Below, in pieces: positions 16,861 through 26,845 of a DNA stretch of 64,000 bases. Source of the DNA: Buchnera aphidicola (Kurisakia onigurumii). Its GTDB lineage: Bacteria > Pseudomonadota > Gammaproteobacteria > Enterobacterales > Enterobacteriaceae. Below the pieces are notes generated by a model. That model was not told the origin of the DNA, did no database searches, and worked only from the letters and a program-made list of their open reading frames with translations. Each line of letters opens with the position of its first letter. Position 1 is the stretch's first letter. The stretch is from NCBI RefSeq assembly GCF_039394605.1, contig NZ_CP135033.1, positions 62,001 to 126,000 on the forward strand, in the 5' to 3' direction. Made by a program: the position numbers and the translations under genes.

Positions 16861-18077
16861 ATGAAACGTGTAGTAATAACAGGTTTTGGAATTGTATCAA
16901 GCATTGGAAATGATGAAAAAAATGTTTTGAATTCTTTAATTAAAGGTAAATCTGGAATAATTTTTTCTAAAGAAATGAAAAAAAATAGATTGCAGAGTAA
17001 TATATGGGGTAAGGTATCAATTGATTGTAATGCAATTAATAAAAAATATTTTAAATATATGAATGAAGCAACTGCATATGCATATTATTCTATGAATGAA
17101 GCAATTTTAAATGCTAATCTTTTTGATCATGAATATAAAAATAATTCAAGAGTTGGAATTATTATTGGATCAGGAAGTGGTTTTTTAAAATCATATAATA
17201 ATGATGTAAAAAAAAAAAAAATATTAATGGAACTGTGAAAATTAATCCTTTTACAATTATAAAAAATATGCCTTCTAATTTATCAGCAGTTCTTTCTACT
17301 ATTTTTAATATACAGGGAATTAGTTATTCTATCAGTTCTGCTTGTACTACTTCTTCTAATTGTATTGGACATAGTTTTGAATTAATACGCATAGGAAAAC
17401 AAGATATTATATTTTCAGGCGCTTCAGAAGAATTGAGTGCAGATATAGCATTATGTTTTGATTCAATGAATGTTTTATCTAAAAGAAATAATTTTTTTCC
17501 TCATAAATCTTCTTGTCCTTATGATGTTAATAGAGATGGTTTTGTAATTTCAGGTGGTTCAGGAATAATAGTATTAGAAGAATTAAATCATGCTTTGTCT
17601 CGTTCTTGTTATATATACGGAGAAATAATAGCATATTCATCTTGTTCAGATGGTTTTAGCATTACAAATTCATCAGTATTAGGTTCTGTTTATTGTATGA
17701 AAGATTGTTTAAAACAATCGAATAGAAAAATAGATTATTTAAATACACACGGTACATCTACAATTTTAGGAGATAAAAATGAAGTTAAATCGATTTTAGA
17801 GGTTTTTTCTATAAATGAACTTCCTTATATATCTTCTACTAAATCTATTACAGGTCATGCTTTAGGATCTTCAGGTGTACAAGAATTAATATATTGTTTA
17901 TTGATGTTTAAGTATAATTTTATTGCTCCTAGTATAAATATAAAAAATTTAGATCCTTTTTTTGAAAATTTAAATATTGTTTTTAATACTGTTTTTAAAA
18001 AAATTAATACTATTATGTCTAATAATTTTGGTTTTGGAGGTAGTAATGTTAGTTTAATTGTATCTAGATTTTATTGA
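16861..18077 (+). CDS. fabB: 3-oxoacyl-ACP synthase I, frameshifted at a poly(A) run
   Basis: FabB condenses malonyl-ACP with acyl-ACP in fatty acid elongation. The frame opens at ATG 16861 (MKRVVITGFGIVSSIG) but leaves frame in an A14 run at 17208-17221 and would stop at 17238. The rest continues in the -1 frame to 18077. Joined, the product is about 405 residues, matching E. coli FabB (406). Catalytic residues all lie in the second part: Cys in SSACTTSS, His in NTHGTST, and Lys and His in STKSITGHALG. One added A (or loss of two) restores the frame, so transcriptional slippage could rescue it, as reported for other Buchnera genes. A sequencing error in the homopolymer is the alternative. 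Confidence 0.88.
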
Positions 18078-18144
18078 TTATATATAATTTTTATAAAAAT
18101 TTGAATTATACTATTTATTATCAAAATAATAATTTTTAATTTTT

Positions 18145-18197
<53 letters not shown>

Positions 18198-18262
18198 ATT
18201 TTTTTTGAATCAATAAACAATTTATTATTTTATTTTAATTTTTTTAATTATCAGGAAAAAAA

Positions 18263-19216
18263 ATGAACCAATTAGATTTTTTAAAAACTTATAGTACTGT
18301 AGTTGTAGATACCGGAAATATGGAATCTATTAATAAATATAATCCACAAGATGCTACTACTAATCCTTCTTTAATTTTACAATCAGTTAATTCTGGATTA
18401 TATAATTTTTTGATAGAAAAATCAGTTGTATATGCAAAAAAATTAGGAGGTTCTAAAGTTCAAATAGTTAGAAATGCAGTTAATAAGTTGTCTGTATGTA
18501 TAGGTGTGGAAATATTAAAAAAAATACCGGGTAAAATATCTACGGAAGTTAATGCTTCTTTTTCATTTCATTACGATTTTTCTTTACTAGAAGCAAAAAA
18601 AATAATTAATATGTATGAAGAAGAAGGAATAGATAGATCTAGAATTTTGATTAAATTAGCTGCTACTTGGCAATGTATTCAAGTAGCAAAAGAATTAAAA
18701 AAATATAAAATTAATTCTAATTTGACATTATTATTTTCTTTTGCTCAAGCAAAAGCTTGTGCACAAGCGAAAGTATATTTGATATCTCCTTTTGTAGGTA
18801 GAATTTTAGATTGGTATATGGATAAGGGTTTGATAGATTTTTATTCTGTTAGTGAAGATCCTGGTGTTTTATCAGTAAAAAAAATTTTTGATTATTATAA
18901 GAATTATGGATATAAAACTATTATTATGGCAGCTAGTTTTCGAAATAAAGATCAAGTTTTAGCTTTATCAGGATGCGATTATTTAACTGTTTCGCCTGTT
19001 ATTTTAAATAGTTTACAAGAAAGTACTGATTTTTTTCCAAAAAATTTAATTAATTTAGGATGTGAAAATAAAATTGTTTCTAATATTTATTCTGAATCAG
19101 ATTTTTTATTAGAACACAATGAAGATGCTATGGCAGTAGAAAAATTATCTGATGGAATAAGAAAATTCATTTTTGATCAAAATCAATTAGAATTAATTAT
19201 ACAAAAATATATTTAA
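18263..19216 (+). CDS. talA: Transaldolase A
   Basis: Moves a dihydroxyacetone unit between sugar phosphates in the non-oxidative pentose phosphate pathway, producing erythrose-4-phosphate for the shikimate route. 317 residues, E. coli 316. The Schiff-base lysine is in RILIKLAATWQ, with the flanking QDATTNPSLIL and LTLLFSFAQAKACAQAKV conserved. Named talA rather than talB because it precedes tktB, as in E. coli. AGGAAA stands before ATG 18263. The 185-bp upstream spacer contains the 50-T run. Confidence 0.96.
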   Translation: MNQLDFLKTYSTVVVDTGNMESINKYNPQDATTNPSLILQSVNSGLYNFLIEKSVVYAKKLGGSKVQIVRNAVNKLSVCIGVEILKKIPGKISTEVNASFSFHYDFSLLEAKKIINMYEEEGIDRSRILIKLAATWQCIQVAKELKKYKINSNLTLLFSFAQAKACAQAKVYLISPFVGRILDWYMDKGLIDFYSVSEDPGVLSVKKIFDYYKNYGYKTIIMAASFRNKDQVLALSGCDYLTVSPVILNSLQESTDFFPKNLINLGCENKIVSNIYSESDFLLEHNEDAMAVEKLSDGIRKFIFDQNQLELIIQKYI

Positions 19217-19304
19217 TTTTTATTAAAATTAGTGTCTTATATGAAATATAAAAATATTAATTTTCATTCACTTTAATAAATAATTTAATACGGTAATATA
19301 ATTT

Positions 19305-21326
19305 ATGCCTATAAATCGAAAAAATTTAGCTAATGCTATTCGTTTTTTAAGTCTGGATGCTATTCAAAATGCAGAATCAGGTCATCCTGGAGCTCCTATG
19401 GGTATGGCAGATATTGCGGAAGTATTATGGAGAAATTTTTTAAAATATAATCCAAAAAATCCTAATTGGAATAATAGAGATCGATTTATATTGTCTAATG
19501 GACATGCATCGATGTTATTATATAGTGTTTTACATCTTACAGGTTATGATTTGTCGATTGAAGATTTAAAAAAATTTAGATTTCTTGGTTCAAAAACTCC
19601 AGGACATCCTGAAGTTGGATATACTCCAGGAGTAGAGATTACTACAGGACCTTTAGGACAAGGTTTGGCTAATGCTGTTGGTATGGCTATAGCAGAACGT
19701 ACTTTAGGAGAATATTTTAATAGACCAAATTATTCTATTGTAGATAATTATACTTGGGTGTTTGTTGGAGATGGTTGTTTAATGGAAGGAATATCTCATG
19801 AAGCAGCTTCTTTAGCTGGTACTTTAAAATTAGGAAAATTAATAGTTATTTATGATAATAATAAAATATCTATTGATGGAAATATATCAGGTTGGTTTGA
19901 TGAAAACGTGTATAAAAGATTTCAAGCTTATAATTGGCAAGTAATTAATGAAGTTGATGGACATGATGCAGATTCTATTATTAAAGCATTTAATCAAGCG
20001 AAATTAGAAACACAAAAACCTTCTTTAATTATTTGTAATACAATTATAGGTTATGGATCTCCTAATAAACAAGGTACAAAAGATTGTCATGGATCTCCTT
20101 TAGGGATAGAAGAAATTAATTTGACTCGTAAAAATTTAAATTGGAAATATCCAATATTTTTTGTACCAGAAAGTATATATAAAAAATGGGATTTTAAAGA
20201 ACAAGGGAAATTATTAGAAGATAATTGGAATAACATTTTAGAAGGATACAAAAAAAAATATCCTAAATTATATTCAGAATATAATAGACGTATTAATAAA
20301 ATTCTTCCAAATGAATGGGAATTAAAAAGTAATATTTTTATAGAAAATTTATTTAAAAATGAAAAGATAGTATCTACTCGTCAATCATCACAAAATATTT
20401 TAGAACAATGGAGTACTATTTTTCCAGAATTGATCGGAGGTTCTGCTGATCTTGCACCTAGTAATTTAACAATGTGGTCTGGATCTAAGTCTATTAAAGA
20501 TAATTTATCTGGAAATTATATTCATTATGGTGTAAGAGAATTTGGAATGACAGCAATAGGAAATGGTATATCTCATTATGGAGGTTTTATACCTTTTACT
20601 TCTACATTTTTAATGTTCGTAGAGTATGCAAAAAATGCGGTTCGAATGGCATCTCTTATGAATACAAAACATATATTTATATATACTCATGATTCTATAG
20701 GTTTAGGAGAAGATGGTCCTACACATCAACCTATAGAACAATTATCTAGTTTGAGAATAACTCCTAATTTACATGTATGGAGACCTAGTGATCAATTAGA
20801 AACAGCTATTGCATGGAAATCAGCTCTTGATAGAAATTCAGGTCCTTCTGCTCTTATATTATCGCGTCAGAATTTAGATGTAATTTCAAGAAGTAAAACA
20901 CAAATTAAAAATATTTATAAAGGTGGATATATTTTAAAAGATTTTAATGCATATCCAGAATTAATATTGATTTCTACAGGTTCTGAATTATCAATTTCTT
21001 TACATGCAGCTGAACAATTGAGTAAAGAAGGATATTCTGTCAGAGTAGTTTCTTTTCCATGTACAAATATTTTTGATAAACAAAATATTTCGTATAGAAA
21101 TTTAGTTTTACCTGAAAAAGTTACTTTACGTATTGCTATAGAAGCAGGTGCTTCTGATTTTTGGTATAAATATGTAGGATTAGAAGGAAAAGTGATAGGT
21201 ATTGATCAGTTTGGAGAATCTGCTTCTGCTGAAGTATTGTTTAAAAAGTTTGGGTTTACAATAGAAAATATTATTTTAGAATCTAAAAAATTATTATTTA
21301 CAAAAAAAAATAAAAATGATATTTAA
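19305..21326 (+). CDS. tktB: Transketolase
   Basis: Thiamine-diphosphate enzyme that moves two-carbon units among sugar phosphates; with TalA it supplies ribose-5-phosphate (for histidine) and erythrose-4-phosphate (for aromatics). 673 residues, E. coli TktB 667. Visible motifs: [27 protein letters not shown], the ThDP motif VGDGCLMEG...YDNNKIS, and [19 protein letters not shown] 19305 gives [14 protein letters not shown]. Probably co-transcribed with talA (88-bp gap) and closed by a clear terminator at 21335-21364. Confidence 0.97.
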   Translation: MPINRKNLANAIRFLSLDAIQNAESGHPGAPMGMADIAEVLWRNFLKYNPKNPNWNNRDRFILSNGHASMLLYSVLHLTGYDLSIEDLKKFRFLGSKTPGHPEVGYTPGVEITTGPLGQGLANAVGMAIAERTLGEYFNRPNYSIVDNYTWVFVGDGCLMEGISHEAASLAGTLKLGKLIVIYDNNKISIDGNISGWFDENVYKRFQAYNWQVINEVDGHDADSIIKAFNQAKLETQKPSLIICNTIIGYGSPNKQGTKDCHGSPLGIEEINLTRKNLNWKYPIFFVPESIYKKWDFKEQGKLLEDNWNNILEGYKKKYPKLYSEYNRRINKILPNEWELKSNIFIENLFKNEKIVSTRQSSQNILEQWSTIFPELIGGSADLAPSNLTMWSGSKSIKDNLSGNYIHYGVREFGMTAIGNGISHYGGFIPFTSTFLMFVEYAKNAVRMASLMNTKHIFIYTHDSIGLGEDGPTHQPIEQLSSLRITPNLHVWRPSDQLETAIAWKSALDRNSGPSALILSRQNLDVISRSKTQIKNIYKGGYILKDFNAYPELILISTGSELSISLHAAEQLSKEGYSVRVVSFPCTNIFDKQNISYRNLVLPEKVTLRIAIEAGASDFWYKYVGLEGKVIGIDQFGESASAEVLFKKFGFTIENIILESKKLLFTKKNKNDI

Positions 21327-21334
21327 TAATCCAA

Positions 21335-21364
21335 ATATAAAAAAGGGGTCCCCCTTTTTTATAT
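21335..21364 (+). terminator. Rho-independent terminator after tktB
   Basis: Arms 21335-21348 and 21351-21364 are perfect complements. The centre is GGGGTCCCCC, flanked by A6 and T6 and followed by more T. The A-stem-T symmetry means it could work in both directions, but the neighbours (tktB, dapE) are both plus strand. Confidence 0.85.
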
Positions 21365-21437
21365 TTTCTTATATTTAAATTAATAATAAAAATTATTATT
21401 AAAATATAAATTTTAAAAAATATTTAAAAGGTAAAAT

Positions 21438-22568
21438 ATGATTTGTCCTATTGTTAAATTAACTCAGAAACTGATTTCGTGTCCTTCAGTTAGTCCCGAT
21501 GATTTTGGATGTCAAAAAATTTTAATGCATAAATTGTTAAAGTTAGGTTTTACAATACGAAAAATTAACATTAAAGATACAAAAAATTTTTGGGCTTATA
21601 AAGGTTTTGGAGATATATTTACATTTTTAGGACATACTGATGTTGTTCCTGCTGGAAATATAAATTTATGGAAATATCCTCCTTTTCAAGGATTTATTAA
21701 GGATAATATAATTTATGGTAGAGGATCAGCAGATATGAAAGGAGCTTTATCTGCAATGGTAATAGCTATTGAAAGATTTCTTTTATTATTTCCTGATCAT
21801 AAAGGAGTTTTATCCTTTCTCGTTACTTCAGATGAAGAGTCTAAAGGTACTAATGGAATAGAAAAAGTAGTAAAAAAGTTATTATTAAATAATGAAAAAA
21901 TTAAATATTGTTTAGTTGGAGAACCGACTAGTTGTAATAGAATAGGTGATATTATAAAAAATGGAAGAAGAGGTTCTTTAAATGTAAAAATTATTTTATA
22001 TGGTATTCAAGGGCATATTGCATACCCTGATTTATTAGATAACCCTATTCATAGTTCATTGCCTTTTTTACATGATTTAATTTCTATACAATGGGATAAA
22101 GGTAATGATTTTTTTGATCCTACTAGTTTACAAATATCCAGTTTAAAGGTAGATAATGAATCTACAAATGTTACTTCAGGGAAATTAGAAGTTTTTTTTA
22201 ATTTACGATTTAATAATGAAATTACGATAGAAGGAATAAAAAATAGAATATTTTCTTTATTAAATTTTCATAAATTAAGATATTTTGTAGAATGGAATTG
22301 TTCGGGCAAACCTTTTTTAACTAAATCTGGAGAATTATTAGATAAAACAATAAATTCAATTTATAAAATTAAAAAAAAATATCCAAAATTATCTACTTCA
22401 GGAGGTACTTCTGATGGTCGGTTTGTATCGCAATATATGGGTTCACAAGTAGTAGAATTAGGTTTAAAAAATATAAATATTCATAAAATAAATGAAAATA
22501 TTAAAATATCTGATTTACAATGTTTATCTAAAATTTATGAAACAATATTAATTGAAATGTTAACATAA
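21438..22568 (+). CDS. dapE: Succinyl-diaminopimelate desuccinylase
   Basis: Removes succinate from N-succinyl-LL-diaminopimelate in lysine and peptidoglycan-precursor synthesis; uses two zinc ions. 376 residues, E. coli 375. Metal and catalytic residues are all visible: His in FLGHTDVVPAG, Asp in GRGSADMKGA, Glu pair in TSDEES, Glu in VGEPTS, and a late His in HKINENIKISDLQ. AAGGT precedes ATG 21438. Convergent with dapA across a 268-bp spacer holding a hairpin. Confidence 0.97.
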   Translation: MICPIVKLTQKLISCPSVSPDDFGCQKILMHKLLKLGFTIRKINIKDTKNFWAYKGFGDIFTFLGHTDVVPAGNINLWKYPPFQGFIKDNIIYGRGSADMKGALSAMVIAIERFLLLFPDHKGVLSFLVTSDEESKGTNGIEKVVKKLLLNNEKIKYCLVGEPTSCNRIGDIIKNGRRGSLNVKIILYGIQGHIAYPDLLDNPIHSSLPFLHDLISIQWDKGNDFFDPTSLQISSLKVDNESTNVTSGKLEVFFNLRFNNEITIEGIKNRIFSLLNFHKLRYFVEWNCSGKPFLTKSGELLDKTINSIYKIKKKYPKLSTSGGTSDGRFVSQYMGSQVVELGLKNINIHKINENIKISDLQCLSKIYETILIEMLT

Positions 22569-22618
22569 ATACATAAAGTAATATTAAAAATAATAAATAT
22601 ATAATTTATTTAATATTT

Positions 22619-22661
22619 AACGTACTAAAAATAATTATTATTATCTATTTATTAGTACGTT
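22619..22661. terminator. Hairpin between convergent dapE and dapA
   Basis: Ten-nt arms AACGTACTAA (22619-22628) and TTAGTACGTT (22652-22661) pair around a 23-nt A/T loop and are followed by T-rich sequence. It is the only GC-containing inverted repeat in the 268-bp spacer, so it is a plausible bidirectional terminator; the loop is long for a classical one. Confidence 0.55.
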
Positions 22662-22836
22662 TATTTTACTAGAAATACAAATATTTTTTTACTTAAAATA
22701 TATTTTTTTTGATTTAAAAAATATTTTTCTAAAATAATAATTTTAATTATGTCATGTATATTTAAATTATTTATTTTTTTTTTAAATAAAATAATATAAA
22801 TATAAGTATTGTTAATTTTTAAATTGAACAATTTTT

Positions 22837-23727
22837 TTAATTATTTTTTATGCATAAAAAATTATTAATTATTTTTTTTAATAATATTTTATTTTTTTTT
22901 GATAAATTAGTTAATGGTAAACGTATTGTAGAATAATTAATCAAACCTAAAATTTTAGAAGCCCATTTTATGGGAATAGGATTAGGTTCTAAAAAAAGAT
23001 TTTTGTGTAGTGGATTCAAATATGAATTGATTATTTCAGCACGAATAAAATCTTTTTTTAAGGCTAATGTACACATTTCATACATTTCTTTTGCTGCAAT
23101 ATTTGCTGTTACGGAAATAACCCCATGACCTCCTAGTTTTATGAAATCTAATGCTGTTTCATCATCTCCACTAATTACTAAAAAATATTTATTTTGTACC
23201 GAATTAATTATTTTTTGAACTTTTGATAGATCACCCGAAGCTTCTTTTATTCCAATAATATTTTTGTATTTTGATAGTTTTGCAATAGTATCTATATGTA
23301 AATTACATCCTGTTCTGATTGGAACATTGTATAGTATTTGAGGTAAATTGGTATTTTTTGAAATTTCTTTAAAGTGAAGATATAGTCCTTTTTGTGTCGG
23401 TCGATTATAATAAGGAGTTACGCTTAAACAAGCTGATATTCCAGAATTTTCAAATTTTTGAGTCATAGAAATACTTTCTGATGTAGAGTTAGATCCTGTA
23501 CCTGCAATTATAGGTATTTTTCCTTCTGATAAATCAATTGTTCTCATTACCAAATTTATATGTTCTTTTTTGCTTAATGTAGAAGATTCGCCTGTAGTAC
23601 CTACTGATACAATTGCATTTGTTTTATTTTTTATATGATATAAAATTAATTTTTTTAAACTTTGTTTACAAATTTTGCCTTTTTCATCCATTGGTGTAAT
23701 AAGTGCAACAATGCTTCCTTTAAACAT
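22837..23727 (-). CDS. dapA: 4-hydroxy-tetrahydrodipicolinate synthase
   Basis: Condenses pyruvate with aspartate semialdehyde, the first committed step to lysine and diaminopimelate. 296 residues, E. coli 292. Active-site residues are present: Thr pair in VGTTGES, Tyr in QILYNVP, Arg in RTGC, and the Schiff-base Lys in IGIKEASGD. Also VTPYYNRPTQKGLY. AGAGAT stands before the ATG at 23727 (minus). The 266-bp spacer to aroC shows only A/T sequence. Convergent with dapE. Confidence 0.97.
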   Translation of the reverse strand: MFKGSIVALITPMDEKGKICKQSLKKLILYHIKNKTNAIVSVGTTGESSTLSKKEHINLVMRTIDLSEGKIPIIAGTGSNSTSESISMTQKFENSGISACLSVTPYYNRPTQKGLYLHFKEISKNTNLPQILYNVPIRTGCNLHIDTIAKLSKYKNIIGIKEASGDLSKVQKIINSVQNKYFLVISGDDETALDFIKLGGHGVISVTANIAAKEMYEMCTLALKKDFIRAEIINSYLNPLHKNLFLEPNPIPIKWASKILGLINYSTIRLPLTNLSKKNKILLKKIINNFLCIKNN

Positions 23728-23993
23728 ATTATTTTATCTCTTTTTTTTAAAAAATATTTTTAAAAATTAATTTATATATAGATTTTATATTGTAAAAATA
23801 TATTCAATTGTAATAATAAAAATTTTTTATTTAAAATAATCAAAATAATGCATTAAAAATAATATTAATTTTTTATAAAAAATAATAATAAAATAATTTT
23901 ATATTAAATAATAAATTTTTAATTTAAATAAAATTGATTTATAAACAAAATATTTGTATTTGAATTATTTGTATAAATTTTAAAAAAAATTTT

Positions 23994-25079
23994 TTAAATT
24001 TTTTTTAAAAATGTTTTTACATTTGAACATTGAGCGGTATATCTTAATAAATGATCCATTAAAATAATTGCTACCATAGATTCTGCTATCGGAACTGCTC
24101 TTATTCCTACGCAAGGATCGTGTCTTCCTTTTGTAATAATTATGGTATCTTTTTTATCTGTATCAATAGTATTTGCTGGAATAGAAATACTAGAAGTAGG
24201 TTTTAAAGAAATTTTTAATATTAAATTTTCTCCATTACTAATACCACCCAGAATTCCTCCTGCGTGATTACTGACGAATTTTTTATATGTCATTTCATCT
24301 CGATTTTCACTACCTTTTTGTTCTACTACTTTTACTCCATCTCCTATTTCTACTGCTTTTACTGCGTTTATGCTCATTAAAGCATGAGCAAGATCAGCAT
24401 CTAATCTGTCAAATACAGGTTCTCCTAATCCAATAGGCATATTATTTACTTGAATAAGTATTTTTGCACCAATAGAATTTCCTTCTTTTTTTAATTGTTT
24501 AATTAATTTTTCAATATTTTTAATTTTATCAATGTCTGGACAAAAAAATGGATTTTGTTCCACTATATCCCAAGATTTTAAATCACAGTGTATATTTCCT
24601 ATTTTTTTTAAACATGCTTGAATTGATATTTTATGATGTACGGACAAATATTTTTTTGCAATTGCTCCTGCTGCTACTCTCATTACTGTTTCTCGTGCTG
24701 AAGAACGACCTCCTCCTCTATAATCTCGATTTCCATATTTAAATTCATATGTTAAATCAGCATGACCAGGTCTAAATTTGTTTTTTATATCTGTATAATC
24801 TTTAGTTCGACAATCTTTATTTTTTACGATAAGTCCTATACTAGTTCCAGTAGTTTTTCCTTGAAACACTCCTGATAATATCTTTATTTTATCTGGTTCT
24901 CTTCTTGGAGTAGTATATCTAGAACTTCCTGGTTTCCTGCGATTTAAATCTTTTTGTAAATCTAAAGAAGACAATTCTAATCCAGGAGGTACACCATCTA
25001 CTATACAACCTAAAGAAATTCCATGTGATTCACCGAATGTAGTAACTTTAAAAATTTTTCCAATTGTATTACCAGACAT
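23994..25079 (-). CDS. aroC: Chorismate synthase
   Basis: Converts EPSP to chorismate with reduced FMN, the last shared step to phenylalanine, tyrosine and tryptophan. 361 residues, exactly the E. coli length. Signatures: [56 protein letters not shown] and [18 protein letters not shown]. All active-site histidine and arginine regions appear intact. Divergent from smrB across 185 bp. Confidence 0.98.
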   Translation of the reverse strand: MSGNTIGKIFKVTTFGESHGISLGCIVDGVPPGLELSSLDLQKDLNRRKPGSSRYTTPRREPDKIKILSGVFQGKTTGTSIGLIVKNKDCRTKDYTDIKNKFRPGHADLTYEFKYGNRDYRGGGRSSARETVMRVAAGAIAKKYLSVHHKISIQACLKKIGNIHCDLKSWDIVEQNPFFCPDIDKIKNIEKLIKQLKKEGNSIGAKILIQVNNMPIGLGEPVFDRLDADLAHALMSINAVKAVEIGDGVKVVEQKGSENRDEMTYKKFVSNHAGGILGGISNGENLILKISLKPTSSISIPANTIDTDKKDTIIITKGRHDPCVGIRAVPIAESMVAIILMDHLLRYTAQCSNVKTFLKKI

Positions 25080-25264
25080 AATTGTATCCTGTAATAGTTA
25101 TTTATATAAAAATGTTTTAATTTTTTTTTAAAAAAATATTTTTAAAAAAATAGATATTAGATTTTTTTAAAATGTTATATTATATAAAGTTATTTGTTTT
25201 TATTAGTTAAATTTTTATAAATTTTTAATTTTATTTAAAATTGTATTTAGGTAATAATTAATTT

Positions 25265-25804
25265 ATGAGTAAAATTATTTCATGTTCTTCTAAAGATTCT
25301 ATTATATTTCGATCTTCTTGCCAAGGAACACAAGAATTAGTACAAGATACTTTTTTGCATATAAAAAATAAAAAAAAATATACTAAAGATTTTATTTCTA
25401 AAAAAGATTTAATAGAAGAAGAAATACAAACTCATTTTTTATCTCGAAACAATTTTTCTTCAATTAATTTTGATAAAAATCCAGTTTGTTATTTACGATC
25501 AAATACTTGTAAAAATGAATTAAAAAAATTAAAAAATGGAAAATATTATCCAGATATATTCATGGATTTACATGGTTTAAATAAAAATCAAGCAATTAAA
25601 GCTTTAGGAAAATTAATTTTCAAATGTATAAAAGAAAAATTATTTTGTGCAAGTATTATACATGGACATGGTAAAAATATTCTTAAAAATCAAGTTCCAA
25701 TATGGTTATCTCAACATCCAGATATTATTGCTTTTCATCAATCTCCTCAATTTTATGGAGATTATGTATCAATTTTAGTATTAATTGAAGTAAATATAAA
25801 ATAA
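25265..25804 (+). CDS. smrB: Smr-domain endonuclease SmrB (YfcN)
   Basis: SmrB is a ribosome-associated endonuclease that in E. coli cleaves mRNA at collided ribosomes. 179 residues, E. coli 183. The C-terminal Smr domain is clear: DLHGLNKNQAIKALGKL, the catalytic-region HGHGKNILK, and WLSQHPDIIAFHQSP. The linker is degenerate but in place (YYPDIFMDL). GGTAAT precedes ATG 25265. It lies next to aroC, as yfcN does in E. coli. Its survival in such a small genome hints that ribosome-collision rescue matters here. Confidence 0.93.
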   Translation: MSKIISCSSKDSIIFRSSCQGTQELVQDTFLHIKNKKKYTKDFISKKDLIEEEIQTHFLSRNNFSSINFDKNPVCYLRSNTCKNELKKLKNGKYYPDIFMDLHGLNKNQAIKALGKLIFKCIKEKLFCASIIHGHGKNILKNQVPIWLSQHPDIIAFHQSPQFYGDYVSILVLIEVNIK

Positions 25805-25941
25805 TTTTTTGTATTTTAGTATAATATTTTTATATTTTTAAAAAATTTTATTTTTACATAAAATGTTCTATTTAATTAAAAATATATTCTGAATATATTT
25901 TATTATAATTATATTTTTTAAATATTAAAAAGGAACTTCTT

Positions 25942-26841
25942 GTGTTGTGTAATGAAAGATTGCGTATAGCTATGCAAAAGTCCGGTAGATTAAGTAAAGA
26001 TTCAAAAAAATTATTGTTGCAATGTGGTATAAAGATTAATTTAAAGAAAAATCAATTAATTGCATTTGCAGAAAATATGCCAATAGATGTTATGTGTGTC
26101 AGAGATGATGATATACCTGGTTTAGTAATGGATGGAATAGTAGATTTAGGAATTGTAGGAAAAAATGTGGTTGAAGAAGAATTATTAAAAAGAAAATCAG
26201 AAAAAAAAGAATGTATTTTTTTCATTTTGATCAATTTAGATTTTGGAATTTGTCGATTATCTTTAGGCATTCCTATTAGTTCTCATTATACAGGAATCAA
26301 TTTTTTTAAAAATACAAAAATTGCAACTTCGTATCCATATATTTTAAAAAATTTTTTTTTAAAAAAAAATATTTTTTTTAAGTCTTTTGTATTAAATGGA
26401 TCAGTAGAAGTTGCACCTCGTATTGGTTTATCTGATGCAATATGTGATTTAATTTCTACAGGAGCAACTTTAGAAGCAAATGGTTTGCGAGAAGTATCAG
26501 TAGTATATTCATCTCGTGCTTGTTTAATATCAAAATCTAAAAATTTTTCTTCTGTAAAAAAAAAATTGATTGATAAATTAATAACTAGAATTAATGGTAT
26601 TATTAAAGCTCGAGAATCGAAATATATTATGTTACACGCTCCTGTTAAAAAACTTACAGAAGTAGTAAATTTATTAAAAGGTGTAAAGAAACCCACTATT
26701 TTAAAGTTAGCTGGAGACAAAAATACTGTTGCATTACATATGGTAAGTAGTGAAAATTTATTTTGGGAAACTATGGAAAAATTAAAATCTTTAGGAGCAA
26801 GCTCGATTTTAGTTTTACCTATTGAAAAAATGATGGAATAA
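25942..26841 (+). CDS. hisG: ATP phosphoribosyltransferase
   Basis: First enzyme of histidine synthesis, joining ATP and PRPP; normally feedback-inhibited by histidine. 299 residues, identical in length to E. coli. Conserved blocks: [27 protein letters not shown] in the form [39 protein letters not shown] and [14 protein letters not shown]. Start is GTG 25942 with AAGGA 7 nt upstream; a TTG follows in frame. The 137-bp upstream region contains a TATAAT (25904-25909) but no His-rich leader peptide or attenuator. hisD follows after 4 nt. Confidence 0.97.
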   Translation: MLCNERLRIAMQKSGRLSKDSKKLLLQCGIKINLKKNQLIAFAENMPIDVMCVRDDDIPGLVMDGIVDLGIVGKNVVEEELLKRKSEKKECIFFILINLDFGICRLSLGIPISSHYTGINFFKNTKIATSYPYILKNFFLKKNIFFKSFVLNGSVEVAPRIGLSDAICDLISTGATLEANGLREVSVVYSSRACLISKSKNFSSVKKKLIDKLITRINGIIKARESKYIMLHAPVKKLTEVVNLLKGVKKPTILKLAGDKNTVALHMVSSENLFWETMEKLKSLGASSILVLPIEKMME

Positions 26842-26845
26842 AGAT

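Noticed and set aside
17235..18077. Separate short gene starting at GTG 17235 encoding a truncated condensing enzyme.
   Set aside because: It continues FabB precisely after the poly(A) break, and the first third encodes the matching N-terminus.
23728..23993. Possible small gene or RNA in the dapA-aroC spacer.
   Set aside because: Only A/T sequence with no ORF, tRNA fold or GC-containing hairpin.
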